Of a DNA stretch of 64,000 bases, positions 26,367-34,573 are shown in pieces. The stretch is from Alteromonas sp. 1_MG-2023. GTDB taxonomy: Bacteria; Pseudomonadota; Gammaproteobacteria; Enterobacterales; Alteromonadaceae. A program made the position numbers and the translations under genes. The notes below the pieces were generated by a model that was not told the origin of the DNA, did no database searches, and saw only the letters and a list, made by a program, of their open reading frames with translations. Within the stretch, counting starts at the first letter, position 1. Every line of letters begins with the position of its first letter. The stretch spans positions 168,943 through 232,942 of the forward strand of contig NZ_JAUOQH010000006.1 in assembly GCF_030547075.1 (NCBI RefSeq). Direction: 5' to 3'.

Positions 26367-28820
26367 ATGGCGCCACCAGAATTAACTGAATGGTTGTTTA
26401 ACTCCATTTACTCGCAAACACGACATTTGAACCATAGACATCTACTGGTAGTTACCGGTGAATTTTCGTGGGTGCGTGAAGGTTTAAACGCAATTTTAGC
26501 CCATGCTAACGCTACACTTAGCATTAAAGAAATAGGCAATGAGAACACCCTTAACCGCAAGCATGTGTTAGGCAGTGAATGTGATATCGCGATTGTACAT
26601 GCACATAAAGCCTTTAACCCTGGAAATTTGATGGCTGTAGCTGGCACCATTCGCTGGGGAGGATGTCTTATATTATGCAGCCCCCCTTTGAGTACATGGG
26701 AACAACAAGCACGCCCTACCCACCTTTCCCATGGCTATTCAGCCGCACACAGCCTTTATATCAAACGGCTTGTAAGACTATTGAAAGCAGACAAAGACGT
26801 GGCGATATGGGGTAAAGAGGACTGTTATGTGCCTTTTGCTAGCCCTACTCAAATTCAAAGTCAAAAGCCTGATGAAAGGCTAGCTCCAGAGCCAAAGAAT
26901 TTAAAAAGCCCTTCGCCAATTTATATAGAAGGCCTTTCGCGAAGTAATGTAGATAGCCCCTCGCAAAATTATATTGATAGCCCTTCGCGAAGTCATCTAG
27001 ATAACTCGTTTGCCGAGAATGCTCCCGCTGTTGCCAAAGAAAGTGGAACATCACAATTTAGGTCACTTGAACAACAAGAGGCTTTCAACCAGCTTACTAT
27101 TAATTGGAGCCAAGGAAAGCGCAAGGCAGTTATTACTGCAGCAAGGGGTAGAGGAAAATCAGCCCTTGTTGGACTGTTCGCTGCATCAAGGCTAATCAAA
27201 GGCGAAACCATATTTGTTACCAGCGCCATTCGTGAAAATACAGATACTTTGTTTAAACACGCTAATGCTCCTGTTACTGGATTGAAAGATAGCAATGAGG
27301 TTTCGCTTGAGCTTGGGCTTGGGCTTGATTACGGTGAGCGTTCTGATAGCAAGGCGTCGTATCAAGCGAGTTTTGATGAAGAGGGTTTTCATAAAGAGCA
27401 ATCTCGTGAAAAGGCTTTGCATAATAGAACAGCAAGCTATGAAAGTATTAAGTGGATGGCCTCAGATAATCCTGCATTATTAAGTGACCACTGCGACCTA
27501 CTGATTATTGATGAAGCGGCATCGTTTCCATTACCCGTATTAAAAAAGCTTATTGGTGCCCATGATAATTGGTTGGTAAGTACAACACTGCAAGGTTACG
27601 AAGGCAGCGGGCAAGGATTTCTTCAACGCATGCTACCTAGGTTTATTAGCGACGGTGCTATACCCCTTTCGCTGACAACAAGCCTGCGCTGGGTTCAAAA
27701 CGATAAACTAGAGCAATTGCTGCACAAACTTTTTTTATTTGAAGAGTTCGCCGTGATTGAAGGTTCAAGCCATAGGCTTGATAACGACAGATACAAGGTT
27801 AGTGCTGTATCAACGTTAACCGACTACGAATTGCACTGCGTAATGCAACTGCTAGCTACAGCGCATTACCAAACCAGTCCTGATGACTTCATGCGAATTT
27901 GTGACAGCCCTGACATCAAGCTTTTCTGTCAGTGGGACAACCAGTGCTTGGTTGCCGCCGCAATAATCAATATCGAAGGCGGAAATGCTCTTGATGACTT
28001 AAAACACCATATTGCGAATGGCGCACGTAGGCCTAAAGGTCATTTAGGCGCACAAAGGCTAACGCTGATAACCGCGAATCCAGAAACAGCCGTATTACAT
28101 TATTGGCGAATTAACCGTATAGCCGTTGCGCCCCATATGCAGGGCAAAGGCCTAGGCACTGCACTTATCAATGTTATAAGGCAGTGTGGAGCGCAGGAAA
28201 ATATCGATGCGCTTATAAGTTCTTATGGCAGGTCTTCTCGGCTGGATGGGTTTTGGCAACAGTGCCAATTCACGTTAGTCGATATGGGACAAAAACCAAA
28301 TAAAGCGAGTGGAGAAACAAGTGCCTTAGTGGTACATCCAATTTCTAACCGGTATAGGAACACCTTTGAAGTGCTTGTTGGTATGTTCGCATTATCCCAA
28401 CAAGATGACATTGTTCCGTTGAACTTACTACCTACTTCCATACAACGCATATTAAGTATTAAGTTGAACCAGTTTGTCACTGGCACTCGCCCTTTAAATC
28501 AAGTGTCACTTGCCATAAACTCACTCGCTGCGCAGTTACTACTTTGCCCTACAAAACCTCTTGATTACCCTGAAAAACCGTATAAGTCCGCTGAAGAAAT
28601 GCTTTTGTCTAAGGTCGAACTAAATGAGACCGCAGAGGTACCGTTAGCTGGAGCAGCTAAAAACCAATTAGATGAGACCGTATCTTTTGAGCTTGTATCT
28701 TTACTAAGCACCAATCCCCTGCCCACCAATGAACTTATAAGTTTCTTGAGGGCTAATGGTAATAAAGCGCTAGTGAAGGCCCTAAGAAGCAAAGTAAATT
28801 ACATGCTTTCTTTAGTTTGA
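26367..28820 (+). CDS. tmcA: tRNA(Met) cytidine acetyltransferase with repeat insertion
   Basis: TmcA makes N4-acetylcytidine at the wobble position of elongator tRNA-Met, using ATP and acetyl-CoA. A DUF1726 N-domain covers about 1-160. A RecD-like ATPase follows, with Walker A RGRGKSALVGL and Walker B LLIIDEAASFPLPVL. The GNAT domain (RINRIAVAPHMQGKGLGTAL) and a C-terminal tRNA-binding domain complete it. At 817 aa it is about 145 longer than E. coli TmcA. Much of the excess is a linker at about 160-235 holding four octapeptide repeats, plus a Lys/Glu/Ser-rich insertion near 310-360. The core motifs are intact, so it is probably functional. Confidence 0.92.
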   Translation: MAPPELTEWLFNSIYSQTRHLNHRHLLVVTGEFSWVREGLNAILAHANATLSIKEIGNENTLNRKHVLGSECDIAIVHAHKAFNPGNLMAVAGTIRWGGCLILCSPPLSTWEQQARPTHLSHGYSAAHSLYIKRLVRLLKADKDVAIWGKEDCYVPFASPTQIQSQKPDERLAPEPKNLKSPSPIYIEGLSRSNVDSPSQNYIDSPSRSHLDNSFAENAPAVAKESGTSQFRSLEQQEAFNQLTINWSQGKRKAVITAARGRGKSALVGLFAASRLIKGETIFVTSAIRENTDTLFKHANAPVTGLKDSNEVSLELGLGLDYGERSDSKASYQASFDEEGFHKEQSREKALHNRTASYESIKWMASDNPALLSDHCDLLIIDEAASFPLPVLKKLIGAHDNWLVSTTLQGYEGSGQGFLQRMLPRFISDGAIPLSLTTSLRWVQNDKLEQLLHKLFLFEEFAVIEGSSHRLDNDRYKVSAVSTLTDYELHCVMQLLATAHYQTSPDDFMRICDSPDIKLFCQWDNQCLVAAAIINIEGGNALDDLKHHIANGARRPKGHLGAQRLTLITANPETAVLHYWRINRIAVAPHMQGKGLGTALINVIRQCGAQENIDALISSYGRSSRLDGFWQQCQFTLVDMGQKPNKASGETSALVVHPISNRYRNTFEVLVGMFALSQQDDIVPLNLLPTSIQRILSIKLNQFVTGTRPLNQVSLAINSLAAQLLLCPTKPLDYPEKPYKSAEEMLLSKVELNETAEVPLAGAAKNQLDETVSFELVSLLSTNPLPTNELISFLRANGNKALVKALRSKVNYMLSLV
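26907..27002 (+). repeat. Four 24-base tandem repeats inside tmcA
   Basis: Four units of 24 bases (26907-26930, 26931-26954, 26955-26978, 26979-27002) share AGCCCnTCGC at their starts and encode SPSPIYIE, GLSRSNVD, SPSQNYID and SPSRSHLD. They are in frame (codons 181-212) and lie in the linker before the helicase domain. Confidence 0.9.
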
Positions 28821-28907
28821 GCATAAATAGAGCGCTATCTAAGACGGCACGCTGCTAAAAATTCAAAACCCAAAATCCAGTCAAAATTCACATAAAAAAC
28901 TCAAAAA

Positions 28908-28932
28908 AAAAGCCTCCAAATGGAGGCTTTTC
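28908..28932. terminator. Bidirectional terminator between tmcA and the TPR gene
   Basis: AAGCCTCCA (from 28910) pairs with TGGAGGCTT, preceded by a run of A and followed by TTTT, so both strands have the T-tract. It ends tmcA from the left and the TonB-system operon from the right. Confidence 0.85.
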
Positions 28933-28953
28933 TAGTGTATATCGATACAACAA

Positions 28954-30225
28954 CTATATGTTAATACCGCGGTTTTTAGCCTTCTCTTTAATGTAAGGCT
29001 CCCAAGCCGCTGCATTACGACGTAGTGAGCGATCTTTCTTCGCTTCTTGTACGTGCTTGTAAGCTGCTCTGAAATCGCCTGCGTAGAAGTTCGCTTCCAT
29101 AAGAGTGAAGTGAACTTTTTCAGGACTATCAACGCCGCGTTCTAAGGCATTGTTCAATGCTTTAATCGCGCCTTTGTAATCTTCAGAAACTAACAACAAA
29201 GTACCTTGCTTTCTGTAATGCTCAGGATCAGAACTCTTCGCAGCTGCTTGTGCATAAAGCTTAGCAGCCCTGTCGTAGTTTTTAGCCTGATGATAAGCGT
29301 TAGCAATACTCGCTAGCATATCAGCATCATCTTCCAGCAAACCAGATTTAACGTGTTTTTCCAAAATTTGAGCAGCTTTATAAGGCATGTCATTGGTTTG
29401 GAACAACTGAGATAACGTTTTAATCTCGTTTTCTTTTTTAAGGTAGCCTTGAATGTAAGCCATCTCGAACGTAGACAAACCTTTCTTGAAATCTTCTACT
29501 GAAAGGTAGAAGAAACCAAGTTGAGTCCACCAACGTGGTTCCTCAGGGAAATAGCGAACCAGCTCTTCAGCAACGGCCACTGTTTGAGGAAACATTTTAC
29601 GTTCGTAGTAAGATGTTAGCTTCAACACATAAGGGTTTTTGTTTGGCTCATCATACAAAGCAATTGCTCTGTCCGCTGGCTCAATCATCTTATCTAATTG
29701 GCCTGCTTCATAATAAGCCTGCGCTAAACGGGTATATACGTCTGCATCTTCTTTACAAGTAAAGTCCATCCAGGCTTTGTACCATTTAATCGCATCAGTA
29801 TATTTGTTCTCTTGCATATTCAAATCACCTAATAATTTAAGTGTTTGAGCATGCTCAAGATCGTTCAATACTTTTGGTTCTACAGACTTGGTTAAATAAC
29901 CAAGTGCTTTAGAGCCTTTGCCTTCTTGTGCAGCTAGTAAGTTACCAATAAAGCGGTTTACGTACGCTGCGTCGAAGTCTTCAGAAGGGTCAATGTCATA
30001 TAAAATGTTTAACGCTTCATCAACTTGATCTTCGTTGTAAAACTCAAATGCTTTTTGAACTTTCTTACCAGTACGCTCGCCAACCAAGGTTGTTTTAGCT
30101 TTTTCGTACCCAGGGCACATAACAGGCGAAGACTGTGCAAGTGCTGCTGGTGCAGAAAATACTGCACCGGCACCAAGCACTAAAGCGAATGCTGACATTT
30201 TGAATGTACGTTTCATCATGATCAT
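28954..30225 (-). CDS. Periplasmic TPR protein of the TonB operon
   Basis: A 423-residue exported protein: a signal peptide ending in APAALAQ precedes about nine TPR-like helical repeats (for example DVYTRLAQAYYEAGQLDKMIEPADRAIALYD and DADMLASIANAYHQAKNYDRAAKLYAQAA). It overlaps the stop of tonB by four bases (ATGA) and is the last gene of the operon. It is probably an accessory to the TonB2/TtpC-type system, acting as a protein-protein scaffold in the periplasm. The exact role is inferred from gene order; no catalytic residues are evident. Confidence 0.85.
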   Translation of the reverse strand: MIMMKRTFKMSAFALVLGAGAVFSAPAALAQSSPVMCPGYEKAKTTLVGERTGKKVQKAFEFYNEDQVDEALNILYDIDPSEDFDAAYVNRFIGNLLAAQEGKGSKALGYLTKSVEPKVLNDLEHAQTLKLLGDLNMQENKYTDAIKWYKAWMDFTCKEDADVYTRLAQAYYEAGQLDKMIEPADRAIALYDEPNKNPYVLKLTSYYERKMFPQTVAVAEELVRYFPEEPRWWTQLGFFYLSVEDFKKGLSTFEMAYIQGYLKKENEIKTLSQLFQTNDMPYKAAQILEKHVKSGLLEDDADMLASIANAYHQAKNYDRAAKLYAQAAAKSSDPEHYRKQGTLLLVSEDYKGAIKALNNALERGVDSPEKVHFTLMEANFYAGDFRAAYKHVQEAKKDRSLRRNAAAWEPYIKEKAKNRGINI

Positions 30226-30833
30226 TGCTCCAGTTTAAAGTCTAGCTGTACGAACATGCCTGGCTGCTTAACAGCTTTGCCGTCAACAATCTTAGGCTTG
30301 TATTTCCACTTACGTAATGCACGTCGTGCCTCACGGTCGAATACACGCTTAGGTTCAGCTTCAATTACTTCGATATCGTCAACACCACCAATTTCATTGA
30401 TAGTAAAAGACAATCTTACCCAACCTTCACGGCCATCACGGGCTGCATCAGGCGGATATTTTGGATCGATACGAACAATTGGAGTAGCGTCACCATCGCG
30501 CTGCATAGCGCCAACACCACCAATGTTTACACCAACACCACCAGTATCAATAGCTGGGATTGCTAGGCTAAAGCCGTCTGCATCCGGTTCAGCTGCTTCT
30601 GGCTCAACAAGTTCCATTTTAGGAGGCTGTTGAGGCGGAGGTGGAGGCGGAGGCGGAACACGTTGACGCGTTTGCGTCTGGTCGTCTGGTTCCTGCATCA
30701 CAATATCGATTACCGGTGCTTCAGGTACTTCGTCTGCCGGTCTGGCTGAGTTTTCAATCAACTTAGCCATAAGTACGAACAGGGCAAATGCAACACCAGC
30801 ACCTAACAATATAGATACAATTATACGTAACAT
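30222..30833 (-). CDS. tonB: TonB energy transducer (TonB2 type)
   Basis: A short TonB of 203 residues: an N-terminal anchor (about 5-25, SILLGAGVAFALFVLMAKLI), a proline-rich spacer (VPPPPPPPPQQPPK) and the TonB C-terminal domain (about 115-203, PKYPPDAARDGREGWVRLSF). The shortness of the periplasmic spacer is usual for TonB2 proteins. It transmits the proton-motive force from ExbB/ExbD to receptors in the outer membrane. Its neighbours are ExbD upstream (one-base gap) and the TPR gene downstream. Confidence 0.92.
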   Translation of the reverse strand: MLRIIVSILLGAGVAFALFVLMAKLIENSARPADEVPEAPVIDIVMQEPDDQTQTRQRVPPPPPPPPQQPPKMELVEPEAAEPDADGFSLAIPAIDTGGVGVNIGGVGAMQRDGDATPIVRIDPKYPPDAARDGREGWVRLSFTINEIGGVDDIEVIEAEPKRVFDREARRALRKWKYKPKIVDGKAVKQPGMFVQLDFKLEQ

Positions 30834-30834
30834 C

Positions 30835-31233
30835 TTAACCCCTCGCCGCTACCGAGACACGATTAACGCCTGCAGCTTTAACCTGGTCCATTATTTCTAC
30901 TACTAAACCATGCTTAGCTTTAACATCAGCCTGAATGATTACATAGTCAGTTGGCTGCTCGGTAAGCAGTCGTTCAATATTCGCTCTAACGCTGTCCGGC
31001 GCTACTTCACGTTTATCTAACCAAACGCTCCCATCTTCTGTTACCGCTATGAAAATGTTCGCGTTCTTGTGAAGAACCGCCTGGCTCGCGTCGGGCTTAT
31101 TAACTTCAATCCCTGCTTCTTTTACGAAAACAGTGGTAACGATAAAGAAGATAAGCATGATAAACACGATGTCCAACATGGGTGTCATGTCAATCTGTGC
31201 GTCTTCTTCCTCGGTTCTGACTTTTCGAGCCAT
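30835..31233 (-). CDS. exbD: Biopolymer transport protein ExbD
   Basis: A 132-residue inner-membrane protein with one TM helix (DMTPMLDIVFIMLIFFIVTTVFV, about 15-37) that contains the conserved proton-pathway Asp in MLDIVF. The rest is the periplasmic ExbD/TolR domain. It forms the proton-driven stator-like complex with ExbB and TonB. It lies 11 bases downstream of exbB. Confidence 0.93.
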   Translation of the reverse strand: MARKVRTEEEDAQIDMTPMLDIVFIMLIFFIVTTVFVKEAGIEVNKPDASQAVLHKNANIFIAVTEDGSVWLDKREVAPDSVRANIERLLTEQPTDYVIIQADVKAKHGLVVEIMDQVKAAGVNRVSVAARG

Positions 31234-31244
31234 AATATCTCTCT

Positions 31245-31769
31245 CTAATGATGTGGCAGGCTATCAACTAACCCTTCGCGTGCCAGCTTCACTTTCGCTT
31301 CAAGACGAGAACTGATAAACAGTCCAGAAAGCGCGGCTACCATTCCCGCCATAGTCGGGATTGTTGCCATTGAGATACCAGATGCCATTAAGCGTGCATT
31401 ACTGGTGCCTTGTGTCGCCATCGTCTCGAAAACACCGATCATACCGGTTACTGTTCCCAGTAGCCCGATTAACGGACACATTGCAATAATGGTGCGAATA
31501 ATCAGCATTCTAGCGTTCAGATCATCTGACGCTTGAGAAATCCACGCGTCACGGATTCTATGCGCATACCAAGATGTGGTATCTGCTCGGGCATCCCAAT
31601 TTTTGATGATGTTTTTCTTCACCGTTGGGAAGACCGAGGTTAAATACCAATAACGCTCAATCATTAAAACCCACATGAGAAAGAGCGCGGCAGCAACGAA
31701 ATAAAGCACGTCACCGCCGGTAGCGATAAAATCCCTGACCGATTCAAATAATCCAATCAGGTAATTCAT
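31245..31769 (-). CDS. exbB: ExbB-type proton channel component
   Basis: A 174-residue MotA/TolQ/ExbB protein. A first TM helix at about 17-37 (YFVAAALFLMWVLMIERYW) is followed by the paired helices of the family, ending in PLIGLLGTVTGMIGVFETMA (near 115-135) and IPTMAGMVAALSGLFIS. It makes up the proton pore with ExbD. Two bases separate it from the gene for the larger TtpC-like protein. Confidence 0.93.
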   Translation of the reverse strand: MNYLIGLFESVRDFIATGGDVLYFVAAALFLMWVLMIERYWYLTSVFPTVKKNIIKNWDARADTTSWYAHRIRDAWISQASDDLNARMLIIRTIIAMCPLIGLLGTVTGMIGVFETMATQGTSNARLMASGISMATIPTMAGMVAALSGLFISSRLEAKVKLAREGLVDSLPHH

Positions 31770-31770
31770 T

Positions 31771-33135
31771 CTACACTCTCTCCGACTCTGAATGAGCTGC
31801 TACGATACCCGCAGTTTGCTCATCAAGAATGTGGATGATTGATTTGCTACGCGAAGCTACGATGCTGTGAGTAAGAATCAGTGGCAATGCCGCGATAATA
31901 CCTTGAGCCGTAGTTACAAGAGCCATTGAGATACTGCCAGCCATCATACGAGGGTCGCCTGTACCGAACAATGTGATTGTTTGGAACGTTGCGATCATAC
32001 CTAGTACAGTACCTAGTAGACCTAGTAGAGGAGCTATTGCAGCAAAGATCTTAATAGTGTTGATGCCACTTTCGATACGTGGAAGTTCACGTAAGATAGC
32101 TTCATCAAGTTTAAGCTCTAAGTTTTCAGCGTCGGCAGTTTTGTTTTCTTTGTAAACTTTCAAGATACGACCTAGAGGGTTGCCATCTGAAGGGTTACCT
32201 GGATTTTTAAGCTGTGAACGCATTTTACCAGCAACTACTGTTAAAGTAATAAGCTTGTAAAGACCGATAAGTAGACCAATCACTAACATTACAGTGATTG
32301 TGTAACCTACTACACCACCTGCATGATAACGCTCAGACATTGTTGCTTTTTGCTTCAACAAACCAAGGATTGCACCTTGAGATGGGTCAGCATAAAAAGG
32401 AACTAGACCTGAAGTCGCAGAGATCAAATCGTCAGCAGAACTTACAAAACGACCGTCTGGTTGGCGACCTAGAGGCTGAACAATTTCATTTTCAGCATCA
32501 TACGTTAGGTAGCCATCTGCGCCTACAATATTGAAAGTACCAATACGAACAACTTCTTGCTGTGAAGAACCGCCGTCAAGGTTAACAACTTCAGTTGTGA
32601 AACGAACCGTTTCGCCACCTTCAGTCATTTCTTTCTGTAGTGCAAACCATAGGTCTTCTAGTTCTTGAATGTTAGGAAGACCTTTAGAATCTTCTGACAT
32701 TTGCGCTAGAAATTCACCACGGCCTGGGAACTGAGCACTAACGATTGATGTAGCAACACGGCCGTAAGCTTCAGAAGAGGCTTGACGAACCACACCGAAC
32801 ATCTCACCAAGCGTACCAGTTGCCTGATCTAGCTCAGCGGCTTTTTCGTTAAGCGTTACTTCGTTATCAGAGAATTGTTGTTGAAGACGGTCGCCACGAC
32901 CTTGTTCAGCTTTCAATTCAGATTCTGCTTTACGAAGAAGCGCTTGCTTGTCTGCACGAGCAGATTGGAACTCTGCTTCACGCTGTTTGTTGATACGTGT
33001 TTCAGAAACACGGTTATCCTGAACTTGGTCTAGAAGTTCTTTAAGGCTCTTTGCTTCCTGAGCCTGAGCTCCGGTTGCTACAACCGCTAGAGTGGCAGCG
33101 GTTAAAAGAGATTTGAATACTGGTTTCATTAACAA
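31771..33135 (-). CDS. TtpC-like MotA/TolQ/ExbB protein with periplasmic N-domain
   Basis: A 454-residue protein with a signal peptide (ends ATGAQAQ) and a long coiled-coil segment (about 30-120, Gln/Glu/Lys-rich). A periplasmic domain and a C-terminal MotA/TolQ/ExbB domain follow, with the pore motif APLLGLLGTVLGMIATFQTI near 370-390. This architecture is TtpC of the Vibrio TonB2 system, which is needed for TonB2-dependent uptake. It is one base from the DUF3450 gene upstream. The N-terminal part may reach the outer-membrane receptors. Confidence 0.9.
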   Translation of the reverse strand: MLMKPVFKSLLTAATLAVVATGAQAQEAKSLKELLDQVQDNRVSETRINKQREAEFQSARADKQALLRKAESELKAEQGRGDRLQQQFSDNEVTLNEKAAELDQATGTLGEMFGVVRQASSEAYGRVATSIVSAQFPGRGEFLAQMSEDSKGLPNIQELEDLWFALQKEMTEGGETVRFTTEVVNLDGGSSQQEVVRIGTFNIVGADGYLTYDAENEIVQPLGRQPDGRFVSSADDLISATSGLVPFYADPSQGAILGLLKQKATMSERYHAGGVVGYTITVMLVIGLLIGLYKLITLTVVAGKMRSQLKNPGNPSDGNPLGRILKVYKENKTADAENLELKLDEAILRELPRIESGINTIKIFAAIAPLLGLLGTVLGMIATFQTITLFGTGDPRMMAGSISMALVTTAQGIIAALPLILTHSIVASRSKSIIHILDEQTAGIVAAHSESERV

Positions 33136-33915
33136 TTACTCCGCTGCACTAATTGGTAGTTTGATCAGATCCGCAGGAACGACGCCATTGGCCATTTTAA
33201 CTGCTTCAATTACAGAAGACAGGTACTCGTCTCCAAGTTGCTCCCATGCGCGGCTCTCATTATTCCATGCCCAAGCGTTCTCTTGGTCTAGTGATAATGC
33301 GATTAGTGCAGTACGACCTAGGTTAAAGAAGTCAACAGTCACTTCAGTGCCGTTGCTATCGATAGTACCTTGGTAAGAGTTAATCTTAGTGCCGTACTCA
33401 ACTTCAACCAAGTATGCTTCGATTACTTGGCGGAACTGTTCTGAAACAGTTACGTTAGAGTTAGACATAACATCACGTAGACGTTGAACACGCTCTAAAC
33501 GCTCATCTAAGTGAATAGGACGGTCAAGTTTGATGAATTTCTCAAGACTATCAATCATGCGGAACATAAGAGGAACGATGCCCTGCTTAGTTTGCTCGAT
33601 GCTGTCAATCTGACGTTGCAAAGAGTCAATTCCACGTTGTTGATCTGCTACAAGACTCGCAATGTAGTCGTTGTAGATTTTGAGGTTTTCTGTCTCATCT
33701 ACTGTCTGACGATACTCAACCAGTAGCTCTTGAGACTGTTCAAACAAAGTGTTGATTTTTTCTTGAGATTTCGCTGCAGCCGCGTGGATTTTCGCTTCTT
33801 CTTTATGAAGGTCATCAAGCGTATCTGCAGAGACTGCGCTACCTGTTAGTGCGAAGGCACCGATAACAGTAGAAGCAATAAGAGTTCTCTTGCTCATTTT
33901 GGACATAGTTCCCAA
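33136..33915 (-). CDS. DUF3450 periplasmic coiled-coil protein
   Basis: A 259-residue exported protein with signal peptide MSKRTLIASTVIGAFALTGSAVSA and a long coiled coil (about 35-110) followed by a globular C-terminal half. DUF3450 proteins always accompany TonB2/TtpC-type operons. It is the first gene of the six-gene operon and overlaps nothing. Two start codons are possible (MGTMSKM); the internal ATGs a few codons in are also plausible. Function is unknown, but it is presumably part of the periplasmic complex with the TtpC-like protein. Confidence 0.88.
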   Translation of the reverse strand: MGTMSKMSKRTLIASTVIGAFALTGSAVSADTLDDLHKEEAKIHAAAAKSQEKINTLFEQSQELLVEYRQTVDETENLKIYNDYIASLVADQQRGIDSLQRQIDSIEQTKQGIVPLMFRMIDSLEKFIKLDRPIHLDERLERVQRLRDVMSNSNVTVSEQFRQVIEAYLVEVEYGTKINSYQGTIDSNGTEVTVDFFNLGRTALIALSLDQENAWAWNNESRAWEQLGDEYLSSVIEAVKMANGVVPADLIKLPISAAE

Positions 33916-34573
33916 CCAAATTTCTTATTTGAATCCTCGCCGATAAAGGAAAACAGTTCGGGCAAGGGGCGTATAAAACTTTCACTTATATGTTTTAGGA
34001 ATGTAGCACGGACCTTAGCTTCCAGCACTACGAACTTATTATACTCACACGGATTACAGCACTGAGTCAAGTAACACTCTGTTTACACCAGATAGATTTT
34101 TGCCATCTGATTATTATACGTTCAAATTCACCTGCAGAAATCATTCCAACGCACAAAATATTCGCGATTTTGTGCGTTAAGTATTTTAATTTAAAAATAA
34201 ATCTTGGGGCTATTGTCGCGGTTTTGTGCAGATTTTAGGATTCTGATAACGAATTGGCTCAGATTTAAATCATAATGAGAAATAAAAGCACTTCATTATA
34301 GCTGTTTTTTTTTATTTTCTAGCACTTCTGTTAGGCGCTTTTTATCCCTTTTATACACCCGAATTCACCGCTAAGTTCCAAAAGATTGCAAGGTGGCGCA
34401 CCATATTTGTGCAAGGGTTTATCCCCCGCCCATTGATACACCTTATTAACGATTAAGATTAATTCAATTTAGTATTTAAAATAGGAAATTAAATTTTCAC
34501 CAATTGGTAAAAAAAGCCTATTTTTAGCCCGTAAATTGCCTACCGCCACGCCAACATGTAACTTAAAAATAGG
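33916..34573. other. Intergenic region upstream of the TonB operon
   Basis: No gene is seen in 658 bases. It is AT-rich, must carry the operon promoter, and contains a 12-bp perfect palindrome at 34148-34178 (listed separately). The motif TTTGTGC or its complement GCACAAA recurs several times (for example near 34151, 34169, 34222 and 34408). This hints at multiple operators, but no regulator can be named. Confidence 0.5.
34148..34178. promoter_or_regulatory. 12-bp perfect inverted repeat
   Basis: AACGCACAAAAT and ATTTTGTGCGTT are exact complements separated by seven bases. Neither strand has a good T-run after it. It lies about 240 bases upstream of the TonB operon start. Operator is more likely than terminator. 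Confidence 0.55.
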
